64,000 bases of DNA from Sphagnum compactum (taxonomy: Eukaryota > Bryophyta > Sphagnopsida > Sphagnales): NCBI GenBank assembly GCA_965153455.1, contig OZ234493.1:23550213-23614212 (forward strand), given 5' to 3'. Positions 48,718 through 60,721 of the stretch are shown here, in pieces (the stretch's first letter is position 1; every line of letters begins with the position of its first letter). The notes below the pieces were generated by a model that had not been told where the DNA came from, made no database searches, and saw only the letters and a list, made by a program, of their open reading frames with translations. The translations under genes and the position numbers were made by a program.

Positions 48718-50416
48718 CAGGAAGGGCTGGGCCCAGAATTTTCATTCACATTTGGTGCTACTTGGCTTCCGTAATTATAGAATTAACTCCACAATCTTTA
48801 GGCATGACCTTTCCACAACAAGAAGGACTGGAACGCTAATGTTGGGAATGGATCGATGATTGAATGGCATAATTCAATCAGCAAGGAGCATGCATCCTTA
48901 TTGAGTTGCTTTGCTCAAATTGTAAAGAAATACTAAAATTGTAAGGATTACTGCCTCTGCCGACTGCGCCTGCCTGTGTTATACATGGGGCGGTTGCAAA
49001 CTCCTGCAAATCTGCTCTCATGAATACAGCTATGAAATGCAGGAGAAGAATTTCTGGAGCCAACATGAGGAAGAAGGGTTTCCGAATTTGTAGTCAAAAG
49101 AATATGTGATTCAACATCATGAGAAGGCCTCTTAAGCAGGGATGATGAGGTAAGATGTCCTAAGCTTCAATTTGCAACATAACAGTAGTCTTGACATGTG
49201 TACAATAGTCAAGACATGCTGCCATAATGGGGATTTCATGCTCGTCTGAACCTCCTTCTCTGGACCTTTTTAAGAGCTGTCCAGTAGTAAGGTACCTCTT
49301 GATAACCAGTCTCATCCCACAGGAGTCCAATATCATCAGCTGTCATCAATAGGTGGGCCATTCCCAACCCAGTCCATTTGGTCTCTGTTGGAGCTTCTCC
49401 ATGGAAAAGGTAAGAGACGTGATCTGTTGTGGCATGTGGGGTCATTGTTGAGCAGAACCACAGCACATCTGAAAAGGAGAAGCATCAAATGAGGCCACAA
49501 AAATTTGTGAAATTTGAGGATCTTCACATATGCTCTCTCTCTGTGTCTCTTTATGTATGTATGTAACATATATGTAAAGAATTTTTTTGTCTGGCTGGTC
49601 TAGACTTTAGGCCACATAATAGACAGAAGAGCTTCAATTGTATTGGATTTCAAAGTCAAGCTGAACAAGTGGTGTGTGTTTTGATCATCATGTTGGATCA
49701 AAAAACTTTATTTGCCCTTCAGAGTCTTGGAAGGTCCAACTTGGTTGCGAAACAACCCTCTGCTCCATGAACAGTTGATTGGTCCCACAGTACAGAAAGA
49801 ATCCTAGACTATTTCTGTATGTGTGGTGGGTGAGCTACTGATGAAGAGCACAGAGACGATGTGCTCCAGGTGAACTGAAAAAACTTCTCATCTTTCATAT
49901 GCTTTAGAAAAGTGCACATCGGAGAGTGGCAACTTTGAGGGTGGTGGGGTTTTGTCCTCTTGGCAGCCTATGATCCTTTTTGACATTGTGGGTATGTTGT
50001 ACTTCGTACTGAAAAGTATGTACAACAAACCCCAAAAAAATCTGCTTTGTTTATCCCTGGAATGAGATGCTTAAGAGAAAACCTTCTCTCCAAAGAAGCC
50101 AGACAAATAACAGTCTTGGACAGAGAGGTCTCAAGCCAACAGACTCTTGAGAAAATGGTGACAAAATACACTGATTTTCAGATGGAAACACTGGGAGCCC
50201 AACCCCTAGAAAGACATTGGAAGTACGGCTCAGAGAATAAACAGAATTGTACACTGTGAGTAAAAAAGTGGGGGTTTCTTTGACGTTTCACCGAGGTGAA
50301 AGTGTAGTGAGAGCCCATTCTGGGACCTTAGGACATCAAAAAAGCTTCTGGGTTCAAACCCAGTGGAGTACAAGTGAAACTCCTGCCTGCGCTCTGCCAA
50401 TGAGCTTGACTTGAGG
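48718..50416. other. 3' region of the kinesin gene and intergenic DNA
   Basis: 48718 to about 49150 is probably 3' UTR. The rest holds one candidate minus-strand exon (49236-49468). A plus frame at 50068-50258 reads RENLLSKEARQITVLDREVS, perhaps protein-like but isolated. At about 50370 GGGTTCAAACCC looks like a tRNA-type box B without a clear box A. Confidence 0.35.
49236..49468 (-). CDS. candidate terminal exon of an unrecognised gene
   Basis: On the minus strand a good acceptor (CTTTTCAG, about 49469-49476) is followed by an open frame to a stop at 49236. It reads VLWFCSTMTPHATTDHVS, then FHGEAPTETKWTGLGMAHL, DDIGLLWDETGYQEV and YYWTALKKVQRRRFRRA. The composition (W, Y, charged residues, basic end) is like a folded protein rather than chance. 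I do not recognise the family. No upstream exon could be joined between 49480 and the hAT-like element at 50425, so it may be a gene remnant, or its other exons may be distant. Confidence 0.35.
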
Positions 50417-50424
50417 GTACCAAC

Positions 50425-52155
50425 CAGTGTTGGCCGATTATTGCTTTTTGACCCGGTTATCATCCTGGGTCCAGATTCGGGTACCAAATAACCTACCTAC
50501 CGGGTCTGAGATTTAGGAATACCTGGGTAGAAACCTACCTGGCTCAGTCTGAACTTTTTCAATACCCATTCATAGCCTGTTTATAGGGTATTACTTTGAA
50601 AAAACACCTAGGTCGGTTATTCATTCAATCTTCATCCATTTAATTTCTTCATCCATGTATATTTGTTCATCCAAAAAGTTCCATCCATTTAGGTTTTGTC
50701 TTTTTGGCCTAAACCCTAAACCTATAGCGGTGAAACTATCATTCACAAGCTTACTTGTTCAACAACTTTGCCTTTCAGCAATGGCATTCTACAACATTCA
50801 CATCTTGTAGCATGATGATTTATGAGTGAATGGCTGTCAACTTCAATGATGCTATTTTTCTTCAATGTTGTGAGTTTTGAGCATTGGGAGAAACTTGACA
50901 TTTTGTTGGTTATGTGCTCAAATTGCTGGAACATTTTGGTTTTGAAATTCTTGGAGCATCTTGGTTTTGAAATTTTTATTATAGAGTTGTCTTAGATGTA
51001 TCTTGGGGTTTATTAAATCCAATCTCACAATTTAAACTTTTTGTTGAGTCCATGTGATTCATCAAATTCATGCATTGTTACCTACAGAACTATAAAAGTT
51101 GGGAGCAACCAGTCTGCACACTAATTTTTTTCATATCATTTACTTTTTTGATTTCGAGTTCCTTGTTGCCCACTTGGGCTGTTGTGAATCTTGGCATTAT
51201 TGAATCTATTACAAGTTTGTGTTTTTTGTGTAGGGAGCATTTTGAATGAACAAGCTTGGAGCTTAGGAATTATTGGAGTAACTATGCAAAGTGTTGATCT
51301 TCAACATAGACCTACACCTGTAACCAATTGGGGTCACAATCATAAAGGCCCTAAACTCATTAATCTTCATATTCAGCATAAATCTAAGGAAAGAATCTTG
51401 AACCAGTCTTGGAATCCTAGTTGATTATATATGGATTTTGTTTGAACTCAAGCTATGTAGCCATTAGAGAGAAAGTGGAACATGTGAAAAGTTTAGAGGA
51501 AGCTCCCTCCATCCGACAACTATATAGCAAACATTGTGGACATAAATAACAAACATTGTGTGGGTCACTGATAGGAGGTATGACAACATTGGGAAAATTG
51601 GCAAAGGTGGCAACACTGAGGAATTTGTACATGACGAACTATCAAGGCAATATCCTAGCTTAAAAAAGAAGCTCACAATTTGGGGTAAACAATATGATAA
51701 TCTGATCATCATGTTAATCCAAATCTGTGGAGTAGTAATAAAGGAGGGAAATAAGAAAGTTTGTTTGTTGCTTTGACTCAATATACCCCAATTTGTCTTC
51801 AGTCTTCACATTTTTCTTTATATGTAAAGCATTCTAGTTCACTTTGCACATCAAATGAAACGAATAAAAATGATAGAAAATTTCCAACTTAATAACCTAC
51901 TCAAAACCTTCCAATATTGGCCGATTCTCAAACCGATTATTGCAAAAATTGACCCTTATAGATACCAGGCAATTCTTGCTCGCACAAAATAAAGTAATAC
52001 TAATAACCGGATCTGACTTTGTCACAATGTTGATTCTCGATAGGTGTCAGAAATTTGGATTTTTTTTTCAATACCCTGTGTGTAAGTCAGAAATTTAATT
52101 TTATAAATAACCAGCCCGCCGGATATTGAAAAAAATCAATAACCGGCCAACACTG
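50425..52155. mobile_element. hAT-like transposon, no intact transposase
   Basis: The ends are inverted repeats matching at 18 of 19 bases: CAGTGTTGGCCGATTATTG at 50425-50443 and the complement of 52137-52155. Similarity continues more loosely inward (ATTTTTT, CCGG, GGTTAT). The flanks are an 8-bp duplication with one mismatch, GTACCAAC (50417-50424) and GTACCAAA (52156-52163). Ends beginning CAGTG with 8-bp duplications are typical of hAT elements. The 1731-bp interior has only short plus-strand frames (51191-51424; 51558-51776) that I cannot match to the hAT catalytic domain, so it is probably non-autonomous or badly decayed. Confidence 0.82.
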
Positions 52156-52163
52156 GTACCAAA

Positions 52164-53322
52164 GGCTTGTCAGGTTGGATCTGCCGTTGTGCTCCCCTAA
52201 TATAAAGTGCATTGAGAGACACATCATGTGGTCAAAGGAGATGCCACATTGAGGTGAATGCCACTTGACTCAGTTTGAAGTAAAAGAAGGTTTAATACTG
52301 TTTTGGGCCCTATTTTACTTGGTCCTTCCTGTCGTCTCTTGGTGTCTTCATTTAACTCATATAATTTGCCACTTTTCCCTTCTCACTCATATAGTTGAGC
52401 CAAAGGGGAGTGATTACACCTTCACATAGAAACTTCTATTTTGACAAATGTTTGTATATATATACATATACACATATAGGGTGATGGGCCAAGTTCCTTG
52501 CAAAAGGGAGAAAAAAAAGGAACTTAGGAGGCACCCATCTAATTATTAGAAGCAACAATAGATACCCATTAGTGTTGTTCAGATATAGATAAAACCATAT
52601 CTAAGAATTTTTTTAATGAGGAGAGGGATTTTTTTTTTGGTCTGTTACCATTGTGTTCCCATTGTGTTCCCATCAAGTTCACAACAGGTTCCCCAAGACA
52701 TTCCTGATATCACCTCAATTTTATCCCATATTGTTTGGACAGAGTTCAACTTTCTATAAATTGTAAAAATGGAAGCATAACAAAGCTTCTATTCTCTGGA
52801 GTGGGGGCCAAAGGGGTGCTACTATTGGGGACTGCCCATTATTCCAGAAAAATTGGTGATGGGCGAAATCAATGTGACTCCTTTAAAAGAAAAAAGAAAA
52901 GAAAGAAAAACTATGGATCACCTATGAACTTGATTAATTGGAACACACAATTTTTACACAACATTACCTTCATGGAAATAGTTCTTCTTTTGCCTTGACA
53001 TACTTGATCAAAGAGACTTGGGAATAGGTAAAGAAATATTGCAAGCAATCATGTTTGTGTCACCAAATTTTGACATAACATCAAATTCATTGAAGCAGGT
53101 TTTTTGCTTTTGGGAAATTGGGCAACAGGACCATTGTTTTAGTTCTTCTGGATACCTATGTTTATAAGATTGCTTTATCCTAAATAACATGGTTCTATAA
53201 AATCTCATTCAGTCACATATTTACACAAGTGGCAACATAAGTTGGATTACAAAGCTATATAACCCTGACATACCTGGGCATATAGTAACGGTGTGTATAT
53301 GAGCATGGAAGAACAGAACAGC
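52164..53322. other. intergenic, no gene recognised
   Basis: Short frames only. There are T-rich runs at about 52620-52640 and a small TATATACATATACACATATA tract near 52455. Confidence 0.45.
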
Positions 53323-53570
53323 CTGGTATCACCTGAGGCAAATATCAGCCTTCTACCTTATACCAGTGCCAAACTGGTAGGGACTTGAGATGATAATGCC
53401 AGTTTTATATCAGTTTTTGATACCAGGTTTATATGTTCATACCTACTTCATACCAGGTAAAAGTTACCCTTGGGCCCAATACCAGTCCAATACCAGCAAC
53501 ATGCTGATATGAAATTGTCAAAAGTGATCCAATACCAGTACCAGGCTGGTATGAAAGTGTACAATACCAG
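53323..53570. repeat. dense ATACCAG motif cluster
   Basis: ATACCAG occurs at 53360, 53420, 53450, 53479, 53490, 53532 and 53564, and the complement CTGGTAT at 53323 and 53546, so nine copies in about 250 bp with irregular spacing. There is no coding frame across them. The cluster ends shortly before ACAACACTGG at about 53606, which resembles a hAT right end, so it may be the subterminal region of a decayed element. Confidence 0.8.
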
Positions 53571-54921
53571 AACCCCATTTTTATGTGAAAAGGGACATAC
53601 GAGTACAACACTGGTTATAACAGTTTACTAATGCGTTTCCATTGTAAGATTTGCTGCAACACCTTAAGCTTGAGCGTGAGCATATACCACAGGTGAAACC
53701 AGCTTCTCTTTACCCTCATCGAACTATTCACCTTTTGGGGTTTTGCTTTTTATTCCTCTCTCTCTTTTTCTTCTCTTTGTCTTGACACAGGAACTTACAC
53801 CTTGTGAAAAAAGATTCGATGCAACCCATGTACTGTCTACATAACCATCTTGTGTTGGCTGACATTAAATCACATTTGGCCATTGGATTTTAAACCCATG
53901 CTCTAAAAACAACATTCTTGTTGATTTTTCTATTCCTTTGTGGACAAAATGCCTAGGGCTCTCGCTTTCTAGATTGTTAAACTGCTAGTACAAAAAACAT
54001 GTCTAGTTGCCAATGTACTGGAATACATGTGAGTGGGAAGAGGGTTCACGACAAAGTAGTTGTTACAAGTCTGAACAGGCTAAACCACAATGACCCAATG
54101 CATGTATGCTCATTAAAAGCCAAATTAAAATAGATATGTAGATGTGAAAATCTAGCCCCAATAGCTGAAATTGATGACAAACACATAGGGTTAGACTTTT
54201 ATGCACATGGCCAAGTTACAATTGGATTGCTAGTTGGGAATAAGGGCTATCGGTACATGGTACAAGAGACAAGGGTGATAGGTTTTTGGGATTTGCAAAT
54301 GAGGGCTTTTCAAAGATCGAATCTTACTAGCTTTCTTTTCATGGATGTTAAGCATAGAGTGGTGATCTTGATTTGGTTTCCGCAGAAACCCTATAAAGAA
54401 GTCTCACTGAACATATGAAAGCCCAAAACCCGCCAACAGACTAAATTATCTGAAAGGCATTATGAAAACCGCAAAGTTGAAAACCAGCCCATATTTTAAA
54501 CTATCTTAAAGAAGGCCAGAATCCAGACAGCTATTCTGATCTAAATCCATGCAATCAAGGCTGTCATTAGCATATGGTCTTCTTGTGAGAAAGAATGCCA
54601 ATGTTGTTGGTGTGGCCCAAAGGTCCCTCATTGTGTTGAATAAGTATTGTGCTTCCAGAGGAGTTAATGCACATGTGGAGTTCAAAGAGCCCCTCATTGA
54701 GTGAGGACAACTTTGGGCTTATGGAAGAGTTAATGGGCATGTGGATTAAGAGTCTTAGTAGATTTCACTCCAATAAGTTAACCCACTTTAAAATTCCATA
54801 TTGAACAGGTTTCATGAAATTTGAAGTCTATTAAAACACATATTTTGGTGAAGCCTGGAGCAAGGAAACAAGCAGAACTACCAAGAAATGAAGGAAGCAC
54901 TAAAACAGCAAAATATGAACC
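53571..54921. other. intergenic, no gene recognised
   Basis: No domain or splice structure was seen on either strand. Confidence 0.45.
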
Positions 54922-55298
54922 AATAAGTACCCCCAGCTTATAATGGGGGTGTTAGCCCAGGCGAGGAACAGTTTTGGAAATAGAAATTTCATGCAGTCAA
55001 TGGGAAGGCTCAGCATGCACTCAAAGTGCCTTGATTTTTTTTCTTTTAAGTTTTGGGTGGGGGGATTCTATTTTGGGGAGCCTTCAAAGTTTCAACTTTT
55101 TCTTGTGATGGGCCAATCAAATTGGCTCATTTATATAAAAAAAGGTTGAACTTGTAAGTCACCCCAACTAATTAATATGAAACAGAAAAATAAGTACCCC
55201 AAGTTTATAATGGGGGTTATTAGCCCAGGCCAAAAATGGTGATGAACAATTTTGGAAATAGAAATTTTTCATGCAGCCAATGGGAAGGCTCAGCATGC
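54922..55298 (+). repeat. two ~100-bp direct repeats
   Basis: Copy 1 is at 54922-55018 and copy 2 at 55189-55298. Both run AATAAGTACCCC, TTATAATGGGGGT, TTAGCCCAGG, TTTTGGAAATAGAAATTT, CATGCAG, CAATGGGAAGGCTCAGCATGC. A third partial copy of the start (AATAAGTACCCCAAA) lies at about 55820. They are probably pieces of a dispersed repeat. Confidence 0.85.
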
Positions 55299-58200
55299 TC
55301 AGAAGGTAGCTAGTTGGGTGGTTTTGTTTCATAACGTTGGAATGGATTATCAAAGATCATAGTTTTTATGGAAATGCATGGTTGCACCACATTTGGTGGA
55401 TATTCATGACATAGCTCAAATTTTTTTGAGCATTCCTCACCTGGGTCAAAAATTCAGAAAATATCAAAATAAATTGCAGTTGTTCACCATTATAAGTGCC
55501 TAGTGATTTTGATGGATCTTATCAAGATTTCCACTCAAATTTTGTACCTTTACATGCAAATAATGCCCATGCTTTTTGAGAAAAATTGTTGCAATGTGTA
55601 TAGTGTTACTATGAATAAAACTTTAGTTTCATATCACTCACACTTCAAAAGGTTTGTCCATTTTTTTTTGGACAGTTTTTGAGGAAGTTTTTTTCTTCTT
55701 GGGCCAATCAATGAATTTATTACATATGAAGTTGGCATTTGAACCCCATGACCCCCACTAATCTAATACAAAGATGAATAAAAATAGTTGGACTTTGGAG
55801 GCACCCCCAATGAAACAGAATAAGTACCCCAAAATATGACATATATCCAAAAGTTCTCACATCTAGTGGCCAAAATGGGGGGGTTTGGTGACCGCTGTCC
55901 AGTCATCCTCTGGCTGCACCCATTGGTCGATCGTAGTAACCACCTCTCATGAGCTTCCACCTGTACTTATTCCACCATCCTTTTCGGACAAATGCACGTG
56001 CGGGAGAGCCCCGAGAGCTGTACGCTAGCCGCCGAGTCTCCTGCGGCTTGCATGCCGTTATTGGCGAGTGGCCCACTCCAATTTCTTGTCGTGTGGCGTT
56101 GCAAATCTCACAGGCAAATATTTCTGGGGAAGAGAGCACGAGAGCAAACGAATCCGTGAAAAGAATAACCAATCCGGAGTGTTTTCCAGAAGGTGAAACT
56201 TTCATGGTGTCGAAGGTAAGTGTGTTTTTCTTTTGGGGTTGTATAGCACTTGTCCGGCCCCCATTCCCACCCTCGGGCAAAATCTCAACACCGTTCCTTG
56301 TTTCGTTCTGAATCCGACTTATAAGTAAGATTCATCATGTTGTTGCCGTGATTTTAAGAAATTAGAATTTAATTTGTGTTGGATCTGATCTTGTAGGATT
56401 TAGTGTTTTAGTGTGTGTAGTTTTTATTTAAAAATTCAGATCCTTATTTTTATTTTTTGGATCTGATATTGTGAGATTTTTAGTTTTGGTGTCGTGTTTT
56501 TGACATCTGTTGCGAAGATCTGTGAAAGGATTTGAGGGCCGTAATACCAACAAGTGCGCCGGAAAATGAAAACAAACTTCGTCGGTAAAAGGGCTTCTAG
56601 GTGGGGGGATGATGAACATGGCTGTTGGAAGACCCTCTCCTCCTTTGGCTGTAAAACTGCAGCTGGTGATTTTCCATAAACTGGCGCTCCGAAGGAGAGT
56701 AGATTCACATTTTCAGTTCCACTGTGTAAAATATCTTCAAGGTTGTCGACAGCTTCATCAAAAGTAGGAATTTTGATTTTGCTGAGATGGTAAATTTTTT
56801 TTCTGACACGATCCTCTGGGGTGAGTTGTACCGCATCCAAGATGGAGCATCTTTCTTGTCTGACTTGAATCATCAGCCATCTTTTGTCCCAAGAAGCATT
56901 CATGATTTTTTTGCTAAAAGCAGAAAACAAGCAGAGAAATAGAAAGCATCCTTGCAAATTAACAGGAAGCTCATCATCAAGAAGAACATCGAGGAGGAAC
57001 TCAGGCAGGTTCTGTGTTTCTGTCTTCTCTGAACCTTTGAAGACTAATAGGTATTAAGATCTCCTAAAGCACTGAAGAAAATTTGTAGTGTATGTGGAGG
57101 GCACCTTATATCCATGAATTTCCCTCCTATAAATTGGGAGGGACATTATGCCTACTTATAGGTGTAAGAACTGTCCCACTATTGAGGAGTAGGCATAAGA
57201 ACCCTCCCATTCATATGCCTCCTCGTGATCTATGTAGGTTTGGTTCATGATAAACTTTGCCTTGTGCTTTATGATAGGTAAAGCCCATGGGTGGGGGATA
57301 TTCCCAAAATGTGCCTTGTCCTAGGCCCCATATTTTGAGAATGCCCCCACCTTAGGGCGTTACCCTTCATGAGGATCTTCAAGAAGTTCCACATGGCAGA
57401 AGGACTTTTTGCCGCAGTTACTAAAGTGCGCAAGCTTTGATCTTCTTAGTCCGTTTATATACCATTCCGAGAAATACAAATCTGTGAGAAAATGTCTACT
57501 TCTTGACGTCATGGAAAGAAGTAGTGAGCGTTCTACAATGACAGTGTGCGTCTGCATGTGAACAGTTTTTACGTACATCTTTCTCCTAGTGTACGTGTCT
57601 TGTTGCGAAGCTCCTACCGGATCCGGAAGAGGAAAATCACGCCGTACAAACTCCTATATTCGGTGTCTGCAGCGGCGGGTCCCTCTTTTTCTTCTTCTTT
57701 GCATAAACAATGTGCCATGGCGACCGGATCTAGAGATAAGAAGGCATGGCCCTTGGCAGTTTGTCTTCTTGCCCGTGCGTCACCCTGCAGGACATCGCAT
57801 TGACCCGGTTCGTTCGATCGTCACTCACTTTGGCTTGCTTGGTCTCAGTGTAAAATGAATGCCCTATCCAATCACTGCATGATACTTCTCTGTCGATCCT
57901 TCCGCTTTTGGCTCCATTCATACTGTCTTGAGAGGCTAGATTGAACACGAGCATGTTACTCTTCTGCTACGATTTGCAACGTTTCACTGGTGCTGTTCGT
58001 TCTTACATACCTATAATTCCTCAGGAATACCTACTCTTTTTGTTCAGACAGAATTGTTTGCGAGCCTCCAGGTGTTAGGTTTTATGCTTCTTCTGACGAG
58101 AGCTTAGACAGTGGTGGCTTTTCGTTGCATTGGTAAGCCAAATTTTGTAGATGGCCTTGATTGCTAATATTAGGTTTGGATTATTCATCTTCACAGGCCA

Positions 58201-58965
58201 TTTGAAAGCATGCCTCCCCTCATTGCCATTCATTTATTATCTTGTAGAATTACAATGTTATTTGTATTTCTCTTGTGATTCAGGGACTCACGGATGGAAG
58301 AACCTGCAGTTATAGGGAACTCTGGCAGCAAAGAGCCACATTATAATGAGGTACACAAGCATGAGTAGCACTGAGAGCATAATTCACAATTTCACTCCTA
58401 TGAAACAGATATGTTTGCACATGTTGCTTCGATTGGCAATTCCTGTGCAAAACTGTTGTGGTGAAACTAGCATATTGTCATCTGAATGCATTAGAGGCCT
58501 TCTACACGAGTTCCAGCAATTTACAACCCAAAGTAGTCTGGAGCATTTGATCTAAGCAAAATGTTTCCTCCACCTCTCAGGGATGGTAAATCCTTCCTGT
58601 TCAAATGATTGCTTTCAATCCAAATCAGCTGCTTGGGACCTTTCCTAGCAACATTAGCAGCAAGTATAAAGCACCCCGTTCTCTCTGGCTACTGGAGAAA
58701 CACAAGGAAAAGTTGGGATAGTTGGACAAGAGATTTAGGGTTTCTACAGCTAGCACTCTCTCTACAGACCTGCAAACACTAGGTACAAGACAATAGTCAC
58801 AAGACCAAGGCCAAGGAGGTATCTAAACATCAGGATAGTAGGTCTTCTGACCAAAGATGGCCGAACTCTCTTCAGGCTTGAATTTGGCAATCCTGCATTT
58901 GTTGTAGCTGGGTTGAAGCCTCGTTTGGATGACACGGGAAGTTTGATGATAAGATTCTTTCGCAT
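55299..58965. other. intergenic with unconnected candidate exons
   Basis: Three less AT-rich patches (55900-56280, 56560-57000, 57540-57880) look like gene-derived DNA. At 56203 a short frame ATG GTG TCG AAG meets a consensus donor (GTAAGT at 56215). At 56954-56997 a small exon-like piece sits between ATTAACAG and GTTCTG. At 58285-58350 an exon-like piece after GATTCAG contains MEEPAVIGNSGSKEPHYNE and meets GTACAC. A minus frame at 56436-56957 contains CSILDAVQLTPEDRVRKK and PTFDEAVDNLEDILHS. I could not join any of these into one gene. Confidence 0.3.
57121..57354. repeat. cluster of inverted repeats
   Basis: First pair: TGGGAGGGACATTATGCCTACT near 57135 against the complement of AGTAGGCATAAGAACCCTCCCA ending at 57209, with an overlapping small hairpin TCCCTCC/GGGAGGGA at 57121-57143. 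Second pair: GGGTGGGGGATATTCCCAAAAT (57289-57310) against the complement of ATTTTGAGAATGCCCCCACC (57332-57351). A relative of the second arm occurs at about 39846 (GGGTGAGGGCATTCCCAGAAT). Confidence 0.7.
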
Positions 58966-60721
58966 TCAGTCACAGTCAGAGAGAAATGATTTGCCAGCTT
59001 CATAAGTGGACCAGCAAATGGCAGCAGCTGGTGTGTGGAAGAGAACACGAGGTCGAAGCCCACGCAGCAAAGCTGAAAACCCTTCCTCTGCTACTATTCT
59101 ACGCACAGCATCTACAACTGAGCAGCTCATGAACCGCTGTGCCCCTGACACCCCCTGCCACTCCCTCACCAAGGTTCAAAACCCCTTCAGCCCTTCCATC
59201 CAATCTAGAAGCAGGTACAAAATGAAACTGAAAACACATGCATCGAGTAGTCGTTTGGATCCCTGTGGAGCTCTTAATCATAGACATGGTTCCTTCAGAG
59301 CTTCACATTGCTCCAATTTCACACAATTGAAGAAAATTTCCCTCCCTTTCTCTCTCTGTCTCAAATTTTCCATTCAGTTAGTGATTTGGTTCTTGATGAA
59401 AATTGCAATAGAATCACAACTTGCAACGACTCGGAAAATAGTCAGGCTTGACGTTCATCTACTCGAAGGACAAACTCCTTTGACAATGAAGAGAGCAATT
59501 TTCCTGATCTGGCGGTTCTATCAGGCATACTGATTTCATGCTTGTGCACTTTTCTCCTTGACTGATAAGTAAGAAATTCATAGTGTCAATCAACTGTCTG
59601 GCAAGGGCACTGCGATGTAAACAGAGCTTGCAGTAATGCTCTTGCTATCCTTCCCTCGCCGAAGACTGTTCTGAAGAGCTGAAATTACTATAAGAGAGAG
59701 TTTTCAGCCAAGAAATTGCCCCCTAAAAGTCCATTGGATCGTATCCACCGGGACGGTGTACCTGGCACTGAAGGCGGGTCTTAACAACGTCCAGAGGCGT
59801 GGTCACAGCGCTAGCGAGTGCTCCCGCAGCTCCACCTGCAGTCACGTGCACCAGTAAGTGCTCCTCGTCCACTTTGTCTGGCGATACCTCCATCAGCAGC
59901 TGGCATCACAAATGCGTTTTGCACAATTGAGAGGAGAATGATTGGAAAAACATCCTTGCTGCTGGTGATTCAAACACTTACACAATCCCCCTCCTAAGGA
60001 ATGTATAACTAAACACTTGCAAAGTGAAAATGGAATGGAAATCTACCTTTTTTGCAGCTTCATAGGATGCAAAATGTACAGCTGTGAAGGGAACATTCAT
60101 GACGACAGTAGTAGGGTACGAAGTATAGAAAGCTCCAAATCCTTCTACTCGAAGCATAGTCGCGATGCAATGCGTCAAACCCCTGTAGGGAGTGTGCTTC
60201 AGCTGCAATCTTTGCTTCACAACGTCCATGGGAGTGAAAACGGCATCACTGGCCACTGTTGCCAGCGCTCCTGCAGCCCCGTGTGCCAGAGGATGGTATC
60301 CTTTTTCATTTCCGCCCAACTTCTGCTTGCAAACTTCGTATACGGAGAAGTAAACAGCATGGGCAGGTCCAGCCCCTAGACCCATTGCTCCAATTCCTCG
60401 GTACAGTCCCACAGCCCCCTCTGATTTGACGATGGAAACCAGAGCCCTAGAGACTGTTGAGTGACGAGAACCACCAGCACTTGCTAACATCTGCATTCGT
60501 GTTTTCAGCGTATCAACGGGGAACATTGCCATGTGTTCCACCATTCCAGCGACAGAACCAGCAAGCATGTAATGGCCAAATTTAAGTCCATCGTGTAGCT
60601 CATTCTCTTTTGCTTGAGTGACGCTCTCATGCTTCGGAAAATTGGTCAGGTCTGCCTCATGGGCATAGCTTAACGGTGACAACAGATGCCTTTCTCGCAG
60701 ATCAGATGCTGTCTCAGCCAT
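58966..60721 (-). CDS. mitoferrin-like mitochondrial iron carrier
   Basis: Three minus-strand exons join in phase 0: 60721-60047, 59899-59762 and 59154-58966 (stop TGA), with GT-AG introns of 147 and 607 bp. The product has 333 residues, normal for the family. It has the threefold mitochondrial carrier structure, each repeat with its PxD..K signature: PVDTLKTRMQ (68-77), PMDVVKQRLQ (164-173) and PLDVVKTRLQ (260-269). Mitoferrin-type features are HMAMFPVDT, GLGAGPAHAVYFS (about 114-126), VMNVPFTAVHFASYEA (207-222) and FHTPAAAICWSTYE near the C-terminus. Family knowledge: Mrs3/4 and mitoferrins carry ferrous iron across the mitochondrial inner membrane for heme and Fe-S cluster assembly; plant members are MIT1/MIT2. 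The first ATG with no upstream in-frame alternative is used. Nothing is broken. It is a standalone gene pointing away from the kinesin's side of the window. Confidence 0.93.

Noticed and set aside
50330-50380. tRNA gene around GGGTTCAAACCC
   Set aside because: A box-B-like stem-loop exists, but no convincing box A, acceptor stem or anticodon arm could be drawn.
56436-56957. 173-codon minus frame as a stand-alone gene
   Set aside because: Part of it looks protein-like, but its N-terminus is a hydrophobic run from non-coding-looking DNA and its C-terminus is AT-rich. Kept only as a candidate exon in the regional note.
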